64,000 nt of DNA from Cryptomeria japonica (taxonomy: Eukaryota > Streptophyta > Pinopsida > Cupressales > Cupressaceae), in contig NC_081410.1 of NCBI RefSeq assembly GCF_030272615.1, forward strand, positions 571,163,152 through 571,227,151. Direction: 5' to 3'. Positions 45,185 through 57,539 of the stretch are shown one piece after another; position 1 is the stretch's first letter; the number at the start of each line of letters is the position of its first letter. The notes below the pieces were generated by a model. That model did no database searches. It was not told the DNA's origin and worked only from the letters and a program-made list of their open reading frames with translations. Both the position numbers and the translations under genes were made by a program.

Positions 45185-46566
45185 AACACTGGACATTGAA
45201 GACAAAGGTCAGAATGGCAACACAACTAGTTATTTGTACATTGCACAATGAGGCCCACATATGCCTATGCTATATATGACCAGTAAGGGGTGACCCTCCG
45301 AAGTATTCATATGCTTGCCACTCAAGATCATCGTTAACAGTAATAAGGAAAGGTTCGTTGCATTTGCAAAAAATAATGGATTATGATCCATCAGGCATCT
45401 TCTCAAAAAGGGTGCATGTGATCTCCCCATCCAAATTATAATACAGTCACTATACTTCAATAACGATTGATAAAAAAGCATACAAAACACTAATAATCTT
45501 TCCATCACAATCTACTACATAGAGATTCAGTTCCTCCCTCTTTGACGCTATTTTTTTTTAGTCAATAAATAGCTGGATAGGCTAGCACCTAGTATTGTTG
45601 TGTAGGAAAAATTTATAGGAATCAGAGTTGTCCATATCTACTATTAACCGCTTAAAGTCTAAAGATTACAAAATACTTTCTGAAACCAAATAACAAGAAG
45701 CAGTAATGGATCTAAACACACGGAAAGAGAGGGCCAACATCATTCCTCGCTGTCAAAGGAGTCAAATATATCTTCATGCACCATCTGTGCAACATGACCT
45801 TGGGCGATCACTGGGCAAACCATTCCATAGTTCACATGGGATGAACCATGCACAATTTTGTCAATGAGCCTCATGTCCTCCAATATCCATATTTTACCTA
45901 GGCCCAAACCCCAATTGTTTCCCTCCTCAATATAACCATCCTAGGTCACACCAATATCTTGCCTCCCCTGAATATTTTAATCATGAACAAACTACCCCAT
46001 GTCAAAGAAATCTAGGTGCGTCATATAGTTAGCCACATAAAGGAGGAAATTCAAATTGCATTGTCTTTCTATCTCATTCTGGTCGAAATCCATTAGTTTC
46101 ATGGTCTGAATTAACTAGAACTTCCTAACTTCATTCACTCCCTCATGCAACATGTAATACTTATTAGCCACGGGATATGTTTCTAATCATCAATTTTGTC
46201 CAACACCAAGTCAATTTCCCCTAAAAAATAGTGGCAAAAAATCTTTTGGCACAATAGCTTCGTTTTGGGTTTCCCGACCCCCATTTCGATGCACAGAGCC
46301 AAAAACATAGAGGTGATATTCATGTTCACTCGATATCTATGCTTGGCATAGAGAAATTCCTTCCCTAGCACCTTTTTGGTGGCATGAAGAACCAAAGGAT
46401 GATTTGACTCCAAAACCATTAGCAAATGCTTGTCCAAAATATTCCCAAGAAAAGACATTTGTTGCTTTGTGGATTCTAGTAGAACAAGAGTGTCCATCGT
46501 GACAGTGTCCAAAATCAAAAAATAATCTTTGACACTAATTAATGTCAATAAAGAGCACCAATTCAT
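45185..46566 (-). pseudogene. Decayed coding region of unknown family
   Basis: From 46566 a 127-codon frame reads LVLLESTKQQMSFLGNILD and KHRYRVNMNITSMFLALCIE. Coding then continues in other frames through about 46070-45700 (NNWGLGLGKIWILEDMRLID; CPVIAQGHVAQMVHEDIF) and 45560-45190 (LNLYVVDCDGKIISVLYAF; FLITVNDDLEWQAYEYFGG). At least two frameshifts and several stops are present. The product would exceed 400 residues. It may be an upstream exon of the gene at 38600-43072, cut off by the LTR at 43121-45179, or a separate repeat-borne gene. Confidence 0.45.
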
Positions 46567-47206
46567 TATTGAAAAGACATGTCCCTTTTGAAATAACTAT
46601 TTATTCTAAAGATTCTATCTATTACTTGCTATGGGGATATTATTAATAACCTATTATGAATGATTCAATGTAGAAAAATGGAGAACAATGATGATACACA
46701 GATGACGAGGGCTCGATCACGGATGACCATGACTACAACAACATGCATACAATATCCCCTCATCTCTCATCACACTCCACGTATCATTTCAAATCGGCAT
46801 TGGAATGTCAAAAACACATGGTACTCTTCTGTTGATGAACATTACTAATCTATATTTATGCAAACTATCAGATGAATGTAAACTCTCTTATCCAGATGAA
46901 TATCATATATACGAAACAACTATTGCAATGCACACATCATCTGCAGGAATCTAGAGTAAGGTTCATGTATCTAACATTGGTTTCATGAGGCCAATTTCCA
47001 TAAATAGCATTTCTATGGATTTCAAAATGGGGAATAATATTGTATTATCTAAGATGCACATGTACAAAAAAGACTATAAGGCAGCACACAACTACATTGA
47101 TCGTTTTCTTCATTCACTGATGCATTAAGCTAAGGACCATCAACATTACTTGATAAAATACATGAATTTTATTCAAACATTTCTATCGAATGAAAGAATG
47201 ATATGC

Positions 47207-47210
<4 letters not shown>
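46567..47210. other. Non-coding spacer
   Basis: No long frames or repeats recognised. Confidence 0.35.

Positions 47211-47253
<43 letters not shown>
47211..47253. repeat. (AT)21 microsatellite
   Basis: An uninterrupted AT dinucleotide run of about 43 bases. Confidence 0.97.
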
Positions 47254-47256
<3 letters not shown>

Positions 47257-48430
47257 CCTTTTATAAGAAATTACACAAGTCCTAAACATTATTAATAATG
47301 AGACAGTATAGTGCAACTAATATCAAAGAATGTAGAGGGAGCAAAAACCTGGAAATTTTGGATGTTTCAGTGGACTTCTCAATCGTCCTTCAAAATAAAC
47401 AACCTGCTTGGATAACTAGTGTTAGTGGTAGTCTACAGTGGGAAGAAAATGCAATTCAAGACACATAGAATGAACCTACATGTTCAAATCTGAAATTGCA
47501 TTTAACATTCAACATAAACTAACACTAAGTAATGCATATCGCCAAAATTATATGTCTCGGTTAGCCATAGTGCCAGAGCTATGACCAAGATAGCATACAA
47601 ATGCATTTGGTATAAGTGCTTAAAACATAATAGAAATCTAATGTGTCCTAATAAGCTAGTAGTGGAAAAGACAAATATTATTAGTCCATGAACAAAAAAC
47701 ACAATGAATAACAAAAAAAGTAAACACAAACATAACAAGACCACAACTATCTCTATGTAGCCCATCTTGGGTTTTTCTTCCCCACTTGCAATGCATCCAA
47801 TCCTTTGCCCCTGCAATCATGCAAGCTTCTACATTGACAATCTATCCACATTCAGTTTCACTAGATCCCATAATTTACAGACTCCTCAATTTCTAGTCGC
47901 AACCCTGATGGTTTGCAAAAGACTGATTGTGTGTTATACTCACCCGAAAATTTGACGACCTGACATATGGTGTGGATGTTTTTAATGCCGAGCCCATGTC
48001 ATTAGGGCCCACGAAATGTCCACATTGTCACTGCCCATGCAATGGACATTCTTGCCTTCCAAGTTAATGACTTTGCATGTTTTTAACCACACAATATGAA
48101 GAGATAAACATTAAATGAGTTGTTATTGAACTAACCCTAACAAAGTCAAGTCTCCAAGTTATTGTCCCCAATTACCTATGTGTTATAGTATGATATCAAC
48201 CATCAGAGATAACTATCTCCCACTACTTTCTGACCTACCCAACAAAGCACTCTACAATCTCCTAGTAGTTTGACCAATTGCGTGTTATATGCCCCTCCAA
48301 CCCAAGCAACATGACGTGCTATGTGGACATCTTTTTTGGCGAGTACATGTCGTCATAGCCCGTGCAGGGGCCCACCTCCAATTGGGAACAGGTATGCATT
48401 TATGTTATGCATACCATCAGTGCGATACTA
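47254..48430 (-). other. Region with two related exon-like blocks
   Basis: On the minus strand about 48080-47944 reads CKVINLEGKNVHCMGSDNVD and ends at a GTGAGT donor (47943-47938). The stretch 48275-48400 is a diverged copy of 47925-48050 at the nucleotide level: both share a CGTGTTATA-like start and a CATGTCRTYAKRGCCC-like end. They may be duplicated exons of the minus-strand gene. The remainder (47260-47900) shows nothing recognisable. Confidence 0.3.
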
Positions 48431-48840
48431 ATGTTTTGGAGCCTGGATAGCTATGTTGTTCTGGGAAAAAGTGGCTCCAAAACCACGCGTCAATGACACA
48501 AAAAAATTAATAATCCACAATTTCTAAAAAAGTATAGATCGTTAATTGTGATAGGCAGAATTAGTTGTGACTTTGATTTTTAAAGTAATTTCGAAAAAAC
48601 AATAATATGAGCTTTTTAAAACCATTTTCAACCTAATTCTTCTGATCACAATCAACCATCTCAAATTTTTTGACAAATTTTGGGTTATTGACTCTTCCTA
48701 CCTTTTTTGAGCCAGTTTAGCCGAGGAGTGCCTACAATAAGTGGTAAGAATTCATGTTATTGACTTTTCCAAAACTCACAGATAGTTATTTATGATAGGT
48801 AGAACAAGATATTTTTGTTGTTCGTAGTCATCAAACGGTG
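48431..48840. other. Non-coding spacer
   Basis: Holds two scattered GTTATTGAC motifs (48685, 48755) and no gene. Confidence 0.35.
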
Positions 48841-49680
48841 CATATGTCTATGTCTATGTCTATGTGTCTGTGTTTGTGTCTATGTCATTCTTCGTATATA
48901 TAACATGCAACATATAATTGCCTATGTATATATGTATGTTACTGCCTATGTGTGTCCATGTGCATGACATATATAGAGAGAATGACATATACATAACTGG
49001 CTGAGTATAGAAACAAAACACTAAAAATACAAGTACCAATGGATTGAACAGGAAGGTTAGTTAGTTGTTTTGGAGCACATAGGCAATGGCAAACATGCAT
49101 TATACGAGCAACAACGGCAGCAAGTGCAAACACACATTATACAAGTGGCAACAACAACAAGGGAAGACACAGGTGTGTGCATGATATATGTAGACAGAGA
49201 CTGAAATACATACAATCACACAAATATACACACATACATAAGCATAATTGTATAACTACAAAAATACAACACTAAAAAACATGACACATTACAACAAGGT
49301 TACTAGGTAGACTAAATCATTTTTCATCTCAAGCTTTAGGGTTTACTAAGTAGGTTGTTAATATGAGTGTTACTTCTCTATACCGATGAGGGATTATGTT
49401 GCATAGGTGAGGAGGAGGTCAAAAAGTTTCATATTTATGCATATATATGCATGTTTATGTGTGTGTGAGTGCATGATATATAGAGAAAAAGAATGACAGA
49501 TAGGGATTGAAGAGGAATGTTTCATTTGTGTATATATGTATGTTTATGTGTGTGTGCATGATATATAGAGAGGGCATGACAGACACAGACACACGTATAA
49601 ACAAACATATGCATAGTTGGCTAGCTAGAGGAACATAACACTTACAAAAATGAGGCATTGTAACAATTTCAAAGTTACAC
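48841..49680. repeat. Short tandem repeats and a diverged unit of about 100-250 bp repeated four times
   Basis: 48843-48886 is a TATGTC/TGTGTC hexamer run. A unit containing TATGTGTGTG, GCATGATATATAGAGAG, ATGACA(G/T)A and CATAACTGGCTAG followed by AAACAAAACACT then recurs near 48935, 49165, 49445 and 49540. Confidence 0.6.
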
Positions 49681-50189
49681 AAAGCCAATATAACAAATAA
49701 AACAACATCTTGGGCCCTATCATCCAACCTTTCGACAAATAAAACATCATTTTGTTTGGTTGGCACAAGGAAATAGCAGACACTTTCAAAAAAATTAATT
49801 TTAACATATAGAAAATGAAAAAAAATAGCATTTCATCTTTCAAAGCGCTCACTATGGAAAATTGGGACATGTGATTAGGCAAATATATACACCTTTATAC
49901 TCTTCACCCAGACAGTAGACAAGCATGAATGCTTGGCTTCCTCACACCTCCACTTCAATTCTACAAATTACAAACAAAATTCACACTAAACAAAGTAAAT
50001 GCTAGAAAACAAAAGAATGTCATGTTATCCATTAGGATTTCAACTACTTTCATAGAACATGAAATGGGGTGTGAACACGGTAAGGTAAATGTTAAAAAAT
50101 ACAAAAAAAGTTGTGTTATGTGTTATGGTTTATAATATTTTCGCAGAACTTGAGTAATACTCATGTTTTCTGTTAGGGTTCAAACTTAC
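49681..50189. other. Non-coding spacer
   Basis: AT-rich, with short frames only. Confidence 0.35.
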
Positions 50190-50500
50190 CACTGTCACCA
50201 AACCCAAATCGCTGATCTCGACACCTCCTACCCAAACCTATGCTACAATACCTTCTCCTCCCTGCACATGAAAAACCTACATGTTAGTAGATGATAACAA
50301 TAATCACATACAAATTGCCTTATTGTTGTGGCCGACTTTGTCCTCACCTTCGTAAATACCTCCACTGGATACGCAGGTCCCTCCCTCCGTGATTCAACAG
50401 CTTCCTGATTCAATCAGGGACATTCAACTTGAACAATCGAGATGATCTCAAAATCCCTTGTGATGCAACGTTCACGTCATGGATGCAGAATGCGTATGAA
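50190..50500 (-). pseudogene. Two exon-like blocks, possibly the 5' exons of the decayed gene
   Basis: On the minus strand, about 50500-50348 reads VASQGILRSSRLFKLNVPD, a stop, then LLNHGGRDLRIQWRYLR. It ends at a GTGAGG donor (50347-50342). After an 80-bp intron with a CAG acceptor (50264-50262), 50261-50190 reads GGEGIVA, a stop, VWVGGVEISDLGL, and ends at GTAAGT. No family is recognised. Linking these to the exons below 43.1 kb is an inference from strand and style. Confidence 0.35.
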
Positions 50501-51187
50501 AATAATCCAAAAATTTCAAATGAGAATGTTATTGACTCTTTCTACTGGTTAGACATTATATTTTTTAAAATATAATTTTTCAGCATCCATGACATAGCAC
50601 TCGTAACTTTGAGAGCGGTGAGGTTTAAATTTTAGCTACCTGCCTATAACCGTGAGAAGGGACCATGAAGTGGGACTCGTGTGGAAGGTTTTCCGTCAAA
50701 ACAAAAATGGCAACATCGTCCACATCATGGTACCCCAAGTTTCATCCATGTCAACGGTGGGTCCCCTGTATTGGGCTTATGAGATTATGTCCGGATGGCT
50801 ACAAAGTACTGTTGTATCATGTAGGGGCATACATTTTGGATCTTGAATAGCTACAGCCTTATTAATATTCTATATGTAACAACCTACCCTTTTATTGTAA
50901 AATTATATATATTATACAATAATTATATATGGCAAGAAAAGAAAACATCTTTTTTATTGTAAAAATTATCAATATACTATAATTATACATGTCAACAAAA
51001 AAATGAAATCAAAAGTAAGGAGTGAAGTATTTATGATATAGAAAGTCTCGCATGATGATTAATCCATGACAATGCAAGGTAACAATAATTTATTTTAGTT
51101 GATAAGAAAAAAAATTAAATTAGTTTTTTTTGCATAAATTAAATATCAAATTACACAGACATTGAATACTACTCTTATCCATGATAA
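50501..51187. other. AT-rich spacer
   Basis: No gene. TTTTATTGTAAAATTATA-type blocks repeat at 50890-50985. Confidence 0.4.
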
Positions 51188-51599
51188 CAATCAAATAATA
51201 TTCAATTATGTTATGTAAACATAGATTTATAAATAAAATATTATTAATATATAGGAAATAATAAAATATATAAATAAAGTTAATAGTTATTTAATATAAT
51301 ATATATAACATATAATTAATGAAACATATTTTGATTAATAAAAGCGAGATAGGCCTATAATGTTACATATATGAAAGGAGACACCAAGAGCGGATGAGCA
51401 ATGTGCAATCAATGAGAAAATGTCCCAATAAAACATAGCAAAAACCCGATAGGGCAACTCAAAAGCCAACAACTAAACTAGAAAACCAGTAAAATAAAGA
51501 GAAATTGAAACCCACAAAAAACAAGAACAACCACGCAATGTAGACACAAAGAAATGGTATACTACATGGGGGAACCTTTTTCCTCCAAATCCTAGCACA

Positions 51600-53155
51600 A
51601 ACTTAAAACACTTTATCAGTTTAAGACACTTTTTTGCTCAATCATATCCTAGAGCTAGAGGAGACCAATGTGAAAGTTGGGGTGGCTTTAACTAGACATG
51701 TTGTAGGGATAGGACTCATATCCAGAGACTCCATGCATATTTCATTTCTTCATCCTTTTCCTTTCCATCTCAACTTGGATAGCTTGTAGGGAGGCCTATA
51801 TTAGCTGCATTCCTTTAGGCAAGGTTAACCTTCTTAATTTTATTTTTGAGGGTATCCTAGGATTTTTTAACCTCTTCCAACTTGATTTCGATCCCTACCA
51901 TTTTGAGCTTGGCATCCATATCATCAATCTTCCCACCCACCTTATCCCACTACCCCATGAGGCCAACAAGGTCACTGGTAGTTTTCCACACTCTATCTTC
52001 GTCTAAATCATCCACCTAGGTGTTAGTCCTAGCTTCTACCTCTGTAACCACCTCCAGTTGATTAATTTTTCTAATATCAACATTTATTTGCCCAAATAGT
52101 AATAAGTCATCCTATCTTTTCACATTGTCATGCAGGTCCCTCACAATTTTAATAAGGACCAAGAAAAAACTTGGGGGCTTGGTATTAGTAAAGGGAGGAG
52201 GGTTTGTGGGGGAAAGGATAGGGTAAGCATCAAAATTAGTAATATTGGGAGGGGACCAATCTGACCTTGTGGTTTACAAAGACTGAATCATCAGAGGAAA
52301 GAGACTCAAAGACCGAGTCTTCAATAATTTCCACATTCTTGTGCATCTTCGGTTGGGTATCCACATCAAGATCATTTATAGTGACAGAAATGACCTTAAA
52401 TTTAGCCACACACGCAGGGTTTTTTCTAGTGGGCATTTTTGAACCTGAATGTGATACTTCACCAGAATTGGAAGGAGTGACAATAGGATCAACATATAGA
52501 ATAGGGTCATAAGTGAACCCAATCTCAATAGATAGGATCCCACTAGAGGGGGCTAAGGCTGAGTGTAAATCATATAACCTATGAATGAGGCCCCCTAAAA
52601 GAGAGGGGGTTTACCCTTAACTATATCTTTAGAGACAGATTGCGTTAAAAAGGACAAGATCCAAAAGGGAAAATTCATTATTACCTCATGGTGAAGATGA
52701 TTCAACATGGGGAAAATATGTAGATGGAACCTCCTTTTCCTTTCGTCCAGGGTGAAATACTTCATTAACAAAAGGGCCGCCTCCTTCAAGATACTAGGAA
52801 GTTCTTCCCTATTATTGTTGAAGCCTAGAAACCCCTTCCCCGGGTTTGAAGAAATGATCAAAATCCTCCTTATAACTCCTCTTGGAATTTTTAGGAAAGG
52901 AAAAGCCATCAAGGGTCAACATAGTCACATTCACTATGGTCTCTGCAAAAATAATAAAAGTAACACTCCTGATCTTAACAACACTATTATCACAAGCCTA
53001 AAATAAGTAGTAGAGAGATTAGGATCATGGCCAGTCATCCCCTCCAAATAAGAGTCTAAATTTCTTTGAATCAACTTACCCCAAATGGAGCATTCATCAG
53101 GTTCAATCTGGTCCAAATCACCATCCATATCCAATGAAGTTGAATCCTAATTGAG
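51600..53155 (-). pseudogene. Unknown ORF of about 500 codons, first copy
   Basis: I do not recognise the family. Minus-strand blocks in order: DLDQIEPDECSIWGKLIQRN and LEGMTGHDPNLSTTYF (53130-53000), RGVIRRILIISSNPGKGFLG and SILKEAALLLMKYFTLDERK (52880-52745), FPFWILSFLTQSVSKDIVKG (52670-52610), an acidic part with DSVFESLSSDDSVF (52330-52270), and a coiled-coil end (about 52150-51800). Stops and frame shifts separate the blocks. The second copy at 54890-55536 and 59214-60115 preserves the same blocks, so this was a real protein of the repeat family. Confidence 0.5.
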
Positions 53156-53273
53156 AAAGTGATAGGTGTAAGAGATATAGCGGTAGGTACCAACAGAATT
53201 TAAATCTTGTTGCCTTATCCTACAAGGAAAGGAAAAGGTGAGAATGAAAAGTACCAACAAAGTAATCTTGGGA

Positions 53274-53690
53274 TTATGCATCATTAATAACTAAGTCATT
53301 AAAAATCATGGCACGATCCACAATCAAGATTTCATGTAGGTGAGTCCATATTTCAAAATTATTAACAAACACACTAGAACCTGCCAGCTTGTTTACCACA
53401 CAGTTCCCCTCCCACCACATGTGGAAAAATATGACATCATCAAGAGTAGGAAGGAGACAACGAAACATGACAATGAGAGAGGTAGTCTTCCAATCATATT
53501 AACTACCCCATTAAACATCATGATTGTATTGAAAAAATCTCCTTCAACAATGATGTGTCTAAGTTCCTTATCCCTGGCAGCAACTAACCTATGATAAACT
53601 ACAACCACTTCAGCCACGCTAGAAGTTTGTACATAATAGTTTTCCACATAGGCAAGGATGAGGCCACCACATGAGTCTCTAATCATTCCA
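53274..53690 (-). pseudogene. RNase H-like domain (RVT_3 type), first copy
   Basis: Minus-strand frame 53686 reads IRDSCGGLILAYVENYYVQT, then SVAEVVVVYHRLVAARDKEL and HIIVEGDFFNTI. After a frame shift near 53470 comes HMWWEGNCVVNKLAG. This is the order of plant LINE-type RNase H domains: RD, AE, EGD, H-x-EGN. The final expected Asp (xAD) is Asn here. The domain ends in NDLVINDA and a stop at 53274. Confidence 0.6.
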
Positions 53691-53984
53691 CCCCCCCCAC
53701 CCGACCCGAGTTACCATGGGAAGACTCATCGAAACTCAACTCGGGTCCAAATTAATGAAACATGTTGACATGACATAAAAATTTATATTAATTTAAATTA
53801 ATATTTTAATAATTTTCATTGCAATAAACTAAACAAATAATATATTTTATAATATTCAAATGATGATTGTTATTTTTAATGAATCATAGCCTCATGATAT
53901 TGATAATAACTATTTCATTCTTACAATACTTATATTTTCAATATACTATATTTCACTCTTAAAATATACTTATAAGTATAGCCT
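53691..53984. other. AT-rich spacer with a C-run
   Basis: CCACCCCCCCCACCCGACCC at 53690-53709, then AT-rich DNA. No gene. Confidence 0.5.
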
Positions 53985-54340
53985 CATGAGATTCCACCAC
54001 TTTCTTGTACTTATATTTTTAAAATATACTATTAGGTTTGTCGCAATTGTGGCCTTCCCTTTGGGTTCTCAAATAAATAACTATGTTGAGGCTTATGTAG
54101 CCCAGTTTGGTCCGAATTCGGCGTTTTATAAGGGTTTCACTAAGTTCTTGCTTGAAAGTGATTCATTAAATATTGATAACTGCCTAAGAGGATTTCAAAC
54201 CCCAAGTTGGACATTTAGAATTTGATTATTGATAGCAGAAGTATGCTTAACTCCTTTGGTGAGTTTAATGTCACTCATGCTTATCGTGAAGGTAACTTGG
54301 TTGCCAATAGGTTGGCCGATCTAGGAGTGGTTTAACATAA
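53985..54340 (+). pseudogene. RNase H-like fragment on the plus strand
   Basis: 54130-54225 reads FTKFLLESDSLNIDNCL and FQTPSW. After a one-base shift, 54220-54320 reads LIIDSRSMLNSFGEF and THAYREGNLVANRLADLGV. This is the C-terminal half of a plant LINE-type RNase H (ESDS, then H-x-YREGN-x-VA-x-x-LA). It lies between the two minus-strand repeat copies and points the other way, so it comes from a different element. Confidence 0.65.
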
Positions 54341-54470
54341 TATGTTGAGGTGGGGAATTATGGACAGCATCCCTAAGGATATCAAAATGGTTATTCGAAA
54401 TGAGAAAAATGAATGCTCACTCAAAGGTTTTTAGGGAAATGATAAACTTGTTTTTCAAATTCATGCTACA

Positions 54471-55536
54471 ATCAAATAATATTCAATTATATGATGTAAA
54501 TAGATAGATTTATAAATTAAATATTATTAATATATTATAGATAATAAAATATATAAATAAATATGATAGCTATTTAACATAATATATATGACATATAATT
54601 AATGAAACATGTTTTGATTGATAAAAGTGGGATAGGCCCATACCATTACATATCAACAAGGGGACACCAAAGCGCATGAGGGATGCACAACTAGCAAAAG
54701 AAACCCCCACCAAAATACAACAAAAACCCATCAGGATGACCCAAAAGCCAACAACTAAACTAAAAATCCAGCCAAATAGAGAGAAACCAAAACCCACAAA
54801 AAAAGAATAACCACCCAGTACAAACACAAATAAATGGTCTACTACATGGGGAAACATTTTTCTGGCCAATTCTAGCACAAACTTAACACATTAATAGAAA
54901 AAAGACACTTTTTTGCTCGATTCAATCCCAGATCTAGAGGAGACCGATGCAGAATCAATAGTGGCTTTATCTAGAGGTGTTGTGGGGCTATAACCCATAA
55001 CAAGGGACTCCATGCATTTTTATTTATTCACCCTTTTCATTTCCATCTCAACTTGGATAGCTTGTAGGGAGGCATTCTACATATTAGTCGCATTATTGCG
55101 GGCAAGTTTAACATCCTCAATTTTATTTTTGAGGGCCTCCTGGGATTACTTATCCTCTTCCAGCTCAATTTTGGTTCGTACCATTTTAAGCTCTACATCC
55201 ATATCATTGATCTTCCCACCCACCTTATCCCACTACCCCATGAGGCTAACAAGGTCATTGGTAATTTTCCACACTCCGTCTTCATCTAAATCATCCACCT
55301 ATGTGTTAGCCCTAACTTCTGCCTCTACTTCCACCTCCAACTGATTAATTTTGTCTCATAGAAATATTCATCTTGCCAAATAGTAATAGGTCATCCTATC
55401 TTTGCACATCATCATGCAGATCCTCCATAATTTTAGTAAGGATCAAGATGGAACATGGGAGCTTGGTATTAGAAGAGGGAGGAGGGTTTGTGGGGGAAAG
55501 GCTAGGGTTAGCATCAACATTAACAATATTGGGAGG
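54471..55536 (-). mobile_element. Repeat unit, second copy, left half
   Basis: It matches 51188 to about 52247 of the first copy, including the AT-rich end and the coiled-coil end of the unknown ORF. It stops at ggagg where the gag-pro gypsy element is inserted. Confidence 0.65.
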
Positions 55537-56316
55537 TGATGAAGGAGCACCCTCGGTCGATGAGAAATCTTCCATCAACCAAAAATATTTCCTTTCAATT
55601 TTATTCTTGTTTAGTTCTTTATGTAGTTTTTTGTGTTCTTGTTGATTGGTACCGAGAGTTGCTTTCTTTTTGTGGCAGATCTTATTTTTGGTTTTCAAGC
55701 GGGTTCATATGCTTAATTTCATATTTTAGGTTCATTTGGGTTCTTTTCCAATTAGACATCGCTTTCGGTTAACTGTTTTCCGGGACACTTCTTACGCTTA
55801 CCGGTTGGTTTTTCTTCATTATTGATGTGATTCTTGGCATGTGGCTGACCTTTGTGTTGAACTGCACTTCATGGTTGTTATTTTCCTAAAAGATTTCTTT
55901 AATTCTTAGGGTCGACCTAATTACACGTTTCATTTTCTTGCATTGGTAAATGTAATCCTATGAGGCCAACCTGGATATGTTCTAGTGCCTATAAATATGA
56001 TGTTATGTAATCATTTGTAGGGGAAGAGGAAGTAGAATTAAGAATAAGGATTGAGATTCACATGTTGTGATCTGATTGATTCTTAGAGTCCCAGTTGGAT
56101 TGTATCTGGCTTGAAGCCTGCATGTAACCAGTTAATTGTCAGATGTTCTTTGATGATTATATCAGGATAACCGGATGGTTTCTGAAAGTTCTTAAGAAAT
56201 AATATGATCTGTTTATGTAATCTTGATATGTTTTCTTGCGACTTTCATTGTGTTTCTCTTGCTGCATAAGTTGGTTGATTCTCTATGAGGGTTTTACTGG
56301 TTATGGTTGTGCATCA
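55537..56316 (+). repeat. Left (5') LTR (780 bp)
   Basis: It pairs with 58392-59208. Shared blocks include CATCAACCAAAAATATTTCC and GTTGTGATCT, and both end in a GGTT(G)TGCATCA-like sequence. It lacks about 45 bp found at 58705-58750 of the right LTR. Confidence 0.9.
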
Positions 56317-56318
56317 AG

Positions 56319-56330
56319 TGGTATTAGAGC
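56319..56330 (+). other. Primer binding site
   Basis: TGGTATTAGAGC, one base from the plant initiator tRNA-Met site, two bases after the LTR. Confidence 0.85.
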
Positions 56331-56592
56331 TGGTTATGGACTATTTGGTGCAAGAATTGTTTGTGAACATTGAAGCATTCCTTTTGGTGGATAGATTGCT
56401 GATTGGAGGCAGGCTACACATGTGGTCAATAGATCATGAGGGGAGGTAATTAAAATTGGTAGTTAGATTGTCGAGTTGAGGCAATTCACCGGAGTGGAGG
56501 AGGAGATGTCACCTACAAGGACAAACCCCCAGAGGGTAGAGTAGATATTGGAAGACTTCAAGAATAAAGTGAGGATTGAAATCTGAAATGCT

Positions 56593-57530
56593 TTGTCTGG
56601 TTTATGGAGAAACCCCGAGTCAGAGGCTGAATATGAGGAAGTCAGTGAAGAGCTTGAAAAAGTTGAAGGACCAGAAGATGAAAGAGAGGAAAGATTCCTG
56701 AGAGTCGTGGTGCAAGCGAGTAAGGTTCATAAAGTTGAGGTTTCCAACTTTTCCGGAATGTTGAACCTAGAGGATCTAATCGATTGGATCGGAGAGTTGG
56801 AGGATTACTTCGAGTTTGAAAATGTCAAGGACCCACAGAGAGTCTGGTTGGCACAGACTAAGTTGAAAGTCTATGCTGCCTTATGATGGAAAGAATTACA
56901 GAAAGATAGAGTGGAGAATGGTGAATTGAATATCACCCAGTGGAGATAGATAGTTGCAAGATTGAAGGCCAACTTCATGCCGAGAGACTATGAATTAGAG
57001 TTGTTCAAGAAGTTGTAGAACCTAAAATAAAGAAACATGACTGTGAAGGAATATACTAAGGAATTGTACAGGGTGGTGATTAGATCTGGACATAGAGAGT
57101 TGGACAAAGAAAAGGTGGTGAGGTATATAAATGGACTTGCATTTAACATTCACGATGAAGGTTTCCACAGTTGAGGAAGCTTACCAATATGGTTTGAATC
57201 GTGAGGAGAAGATGATAAGAAGACAACCAAATAGAGGGAAGGATAAATTCAAGGGACTGGTGAGTGTAGAAAAGCAAAAACCGGTTGGGGAAGATGAATC
57301 AAAATCTAAGTGGAGTAAAGAACCAAAGCAAAAGATATAGAGGAAAGGCACTAGCAGTACCGATAGAGAATTTCCTGACAAATGTTTCAAGTGTGGAGAA
57401 CCCGGACATAGATTCTATGAATGTAAACAGTGAATGGAAACAAGTTGTGTGGCAAATGAGGAATCAGAAGGTGAAGGTAGCAGATCTGACTATGCATTGG
57501 AGCAAGGAGAATCCCTTATGTTGAGAAGAA
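56593..57530 (+). pseudogene. gag: Gag of the reduced gypsy element
   Basis: The frame from 56593 has an acidic lead, then KVEVSNFSGMLNLEDLIDW and EDYFEFENVKDPQRVWLAQT. Past stops come VARLKANFMPRDYELELFKK and MTVKEYTKELYRVVIRSG, the Retrotrans_gag core. A Lys-rich stretch follows (57200-57340). The zinc knuckle CFKCGEPGHRFYEC (57381-57422) is complete, with all of CX2CX4HX4C kept. About seven stops and two frameshifts break it. Confidence 0.8.
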
Positions 57531-57539
57531 AGCATACCA

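Larger units (their letters stand above)
51188..53690 (-). mobile_element. Repeat unit, first copy (RNase H-like end plus unknown ORF)
   Basis: This matches 54471-55536 joined to 59214-60410, in the same orientation. Both start CAATCAAATAATATTCAATTA on the left and share an AT-rich tail, then GCAAAAAAGTG and coding parts. Its class is unsettled: the RNase H-like domain suggests a LINE, but no RT lies in the window and no LTRs or TSDs were found. Confidence 0.6.

Noticed and set aside
36177-50600. A complete CACTA transposon bounded by the GTTATTGAC repeats
   Set aside because: No CACTA termini, 3-bp TSD or DDE transposase core could be found, so only the weaker link is reported as a finding.
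52707-53006. 99-codon plus-strand frame, with a 110-codon one at 59634-59966
   Set aside because: Both are antisense shadows of the conserved minus-strand ORF of the repeat.
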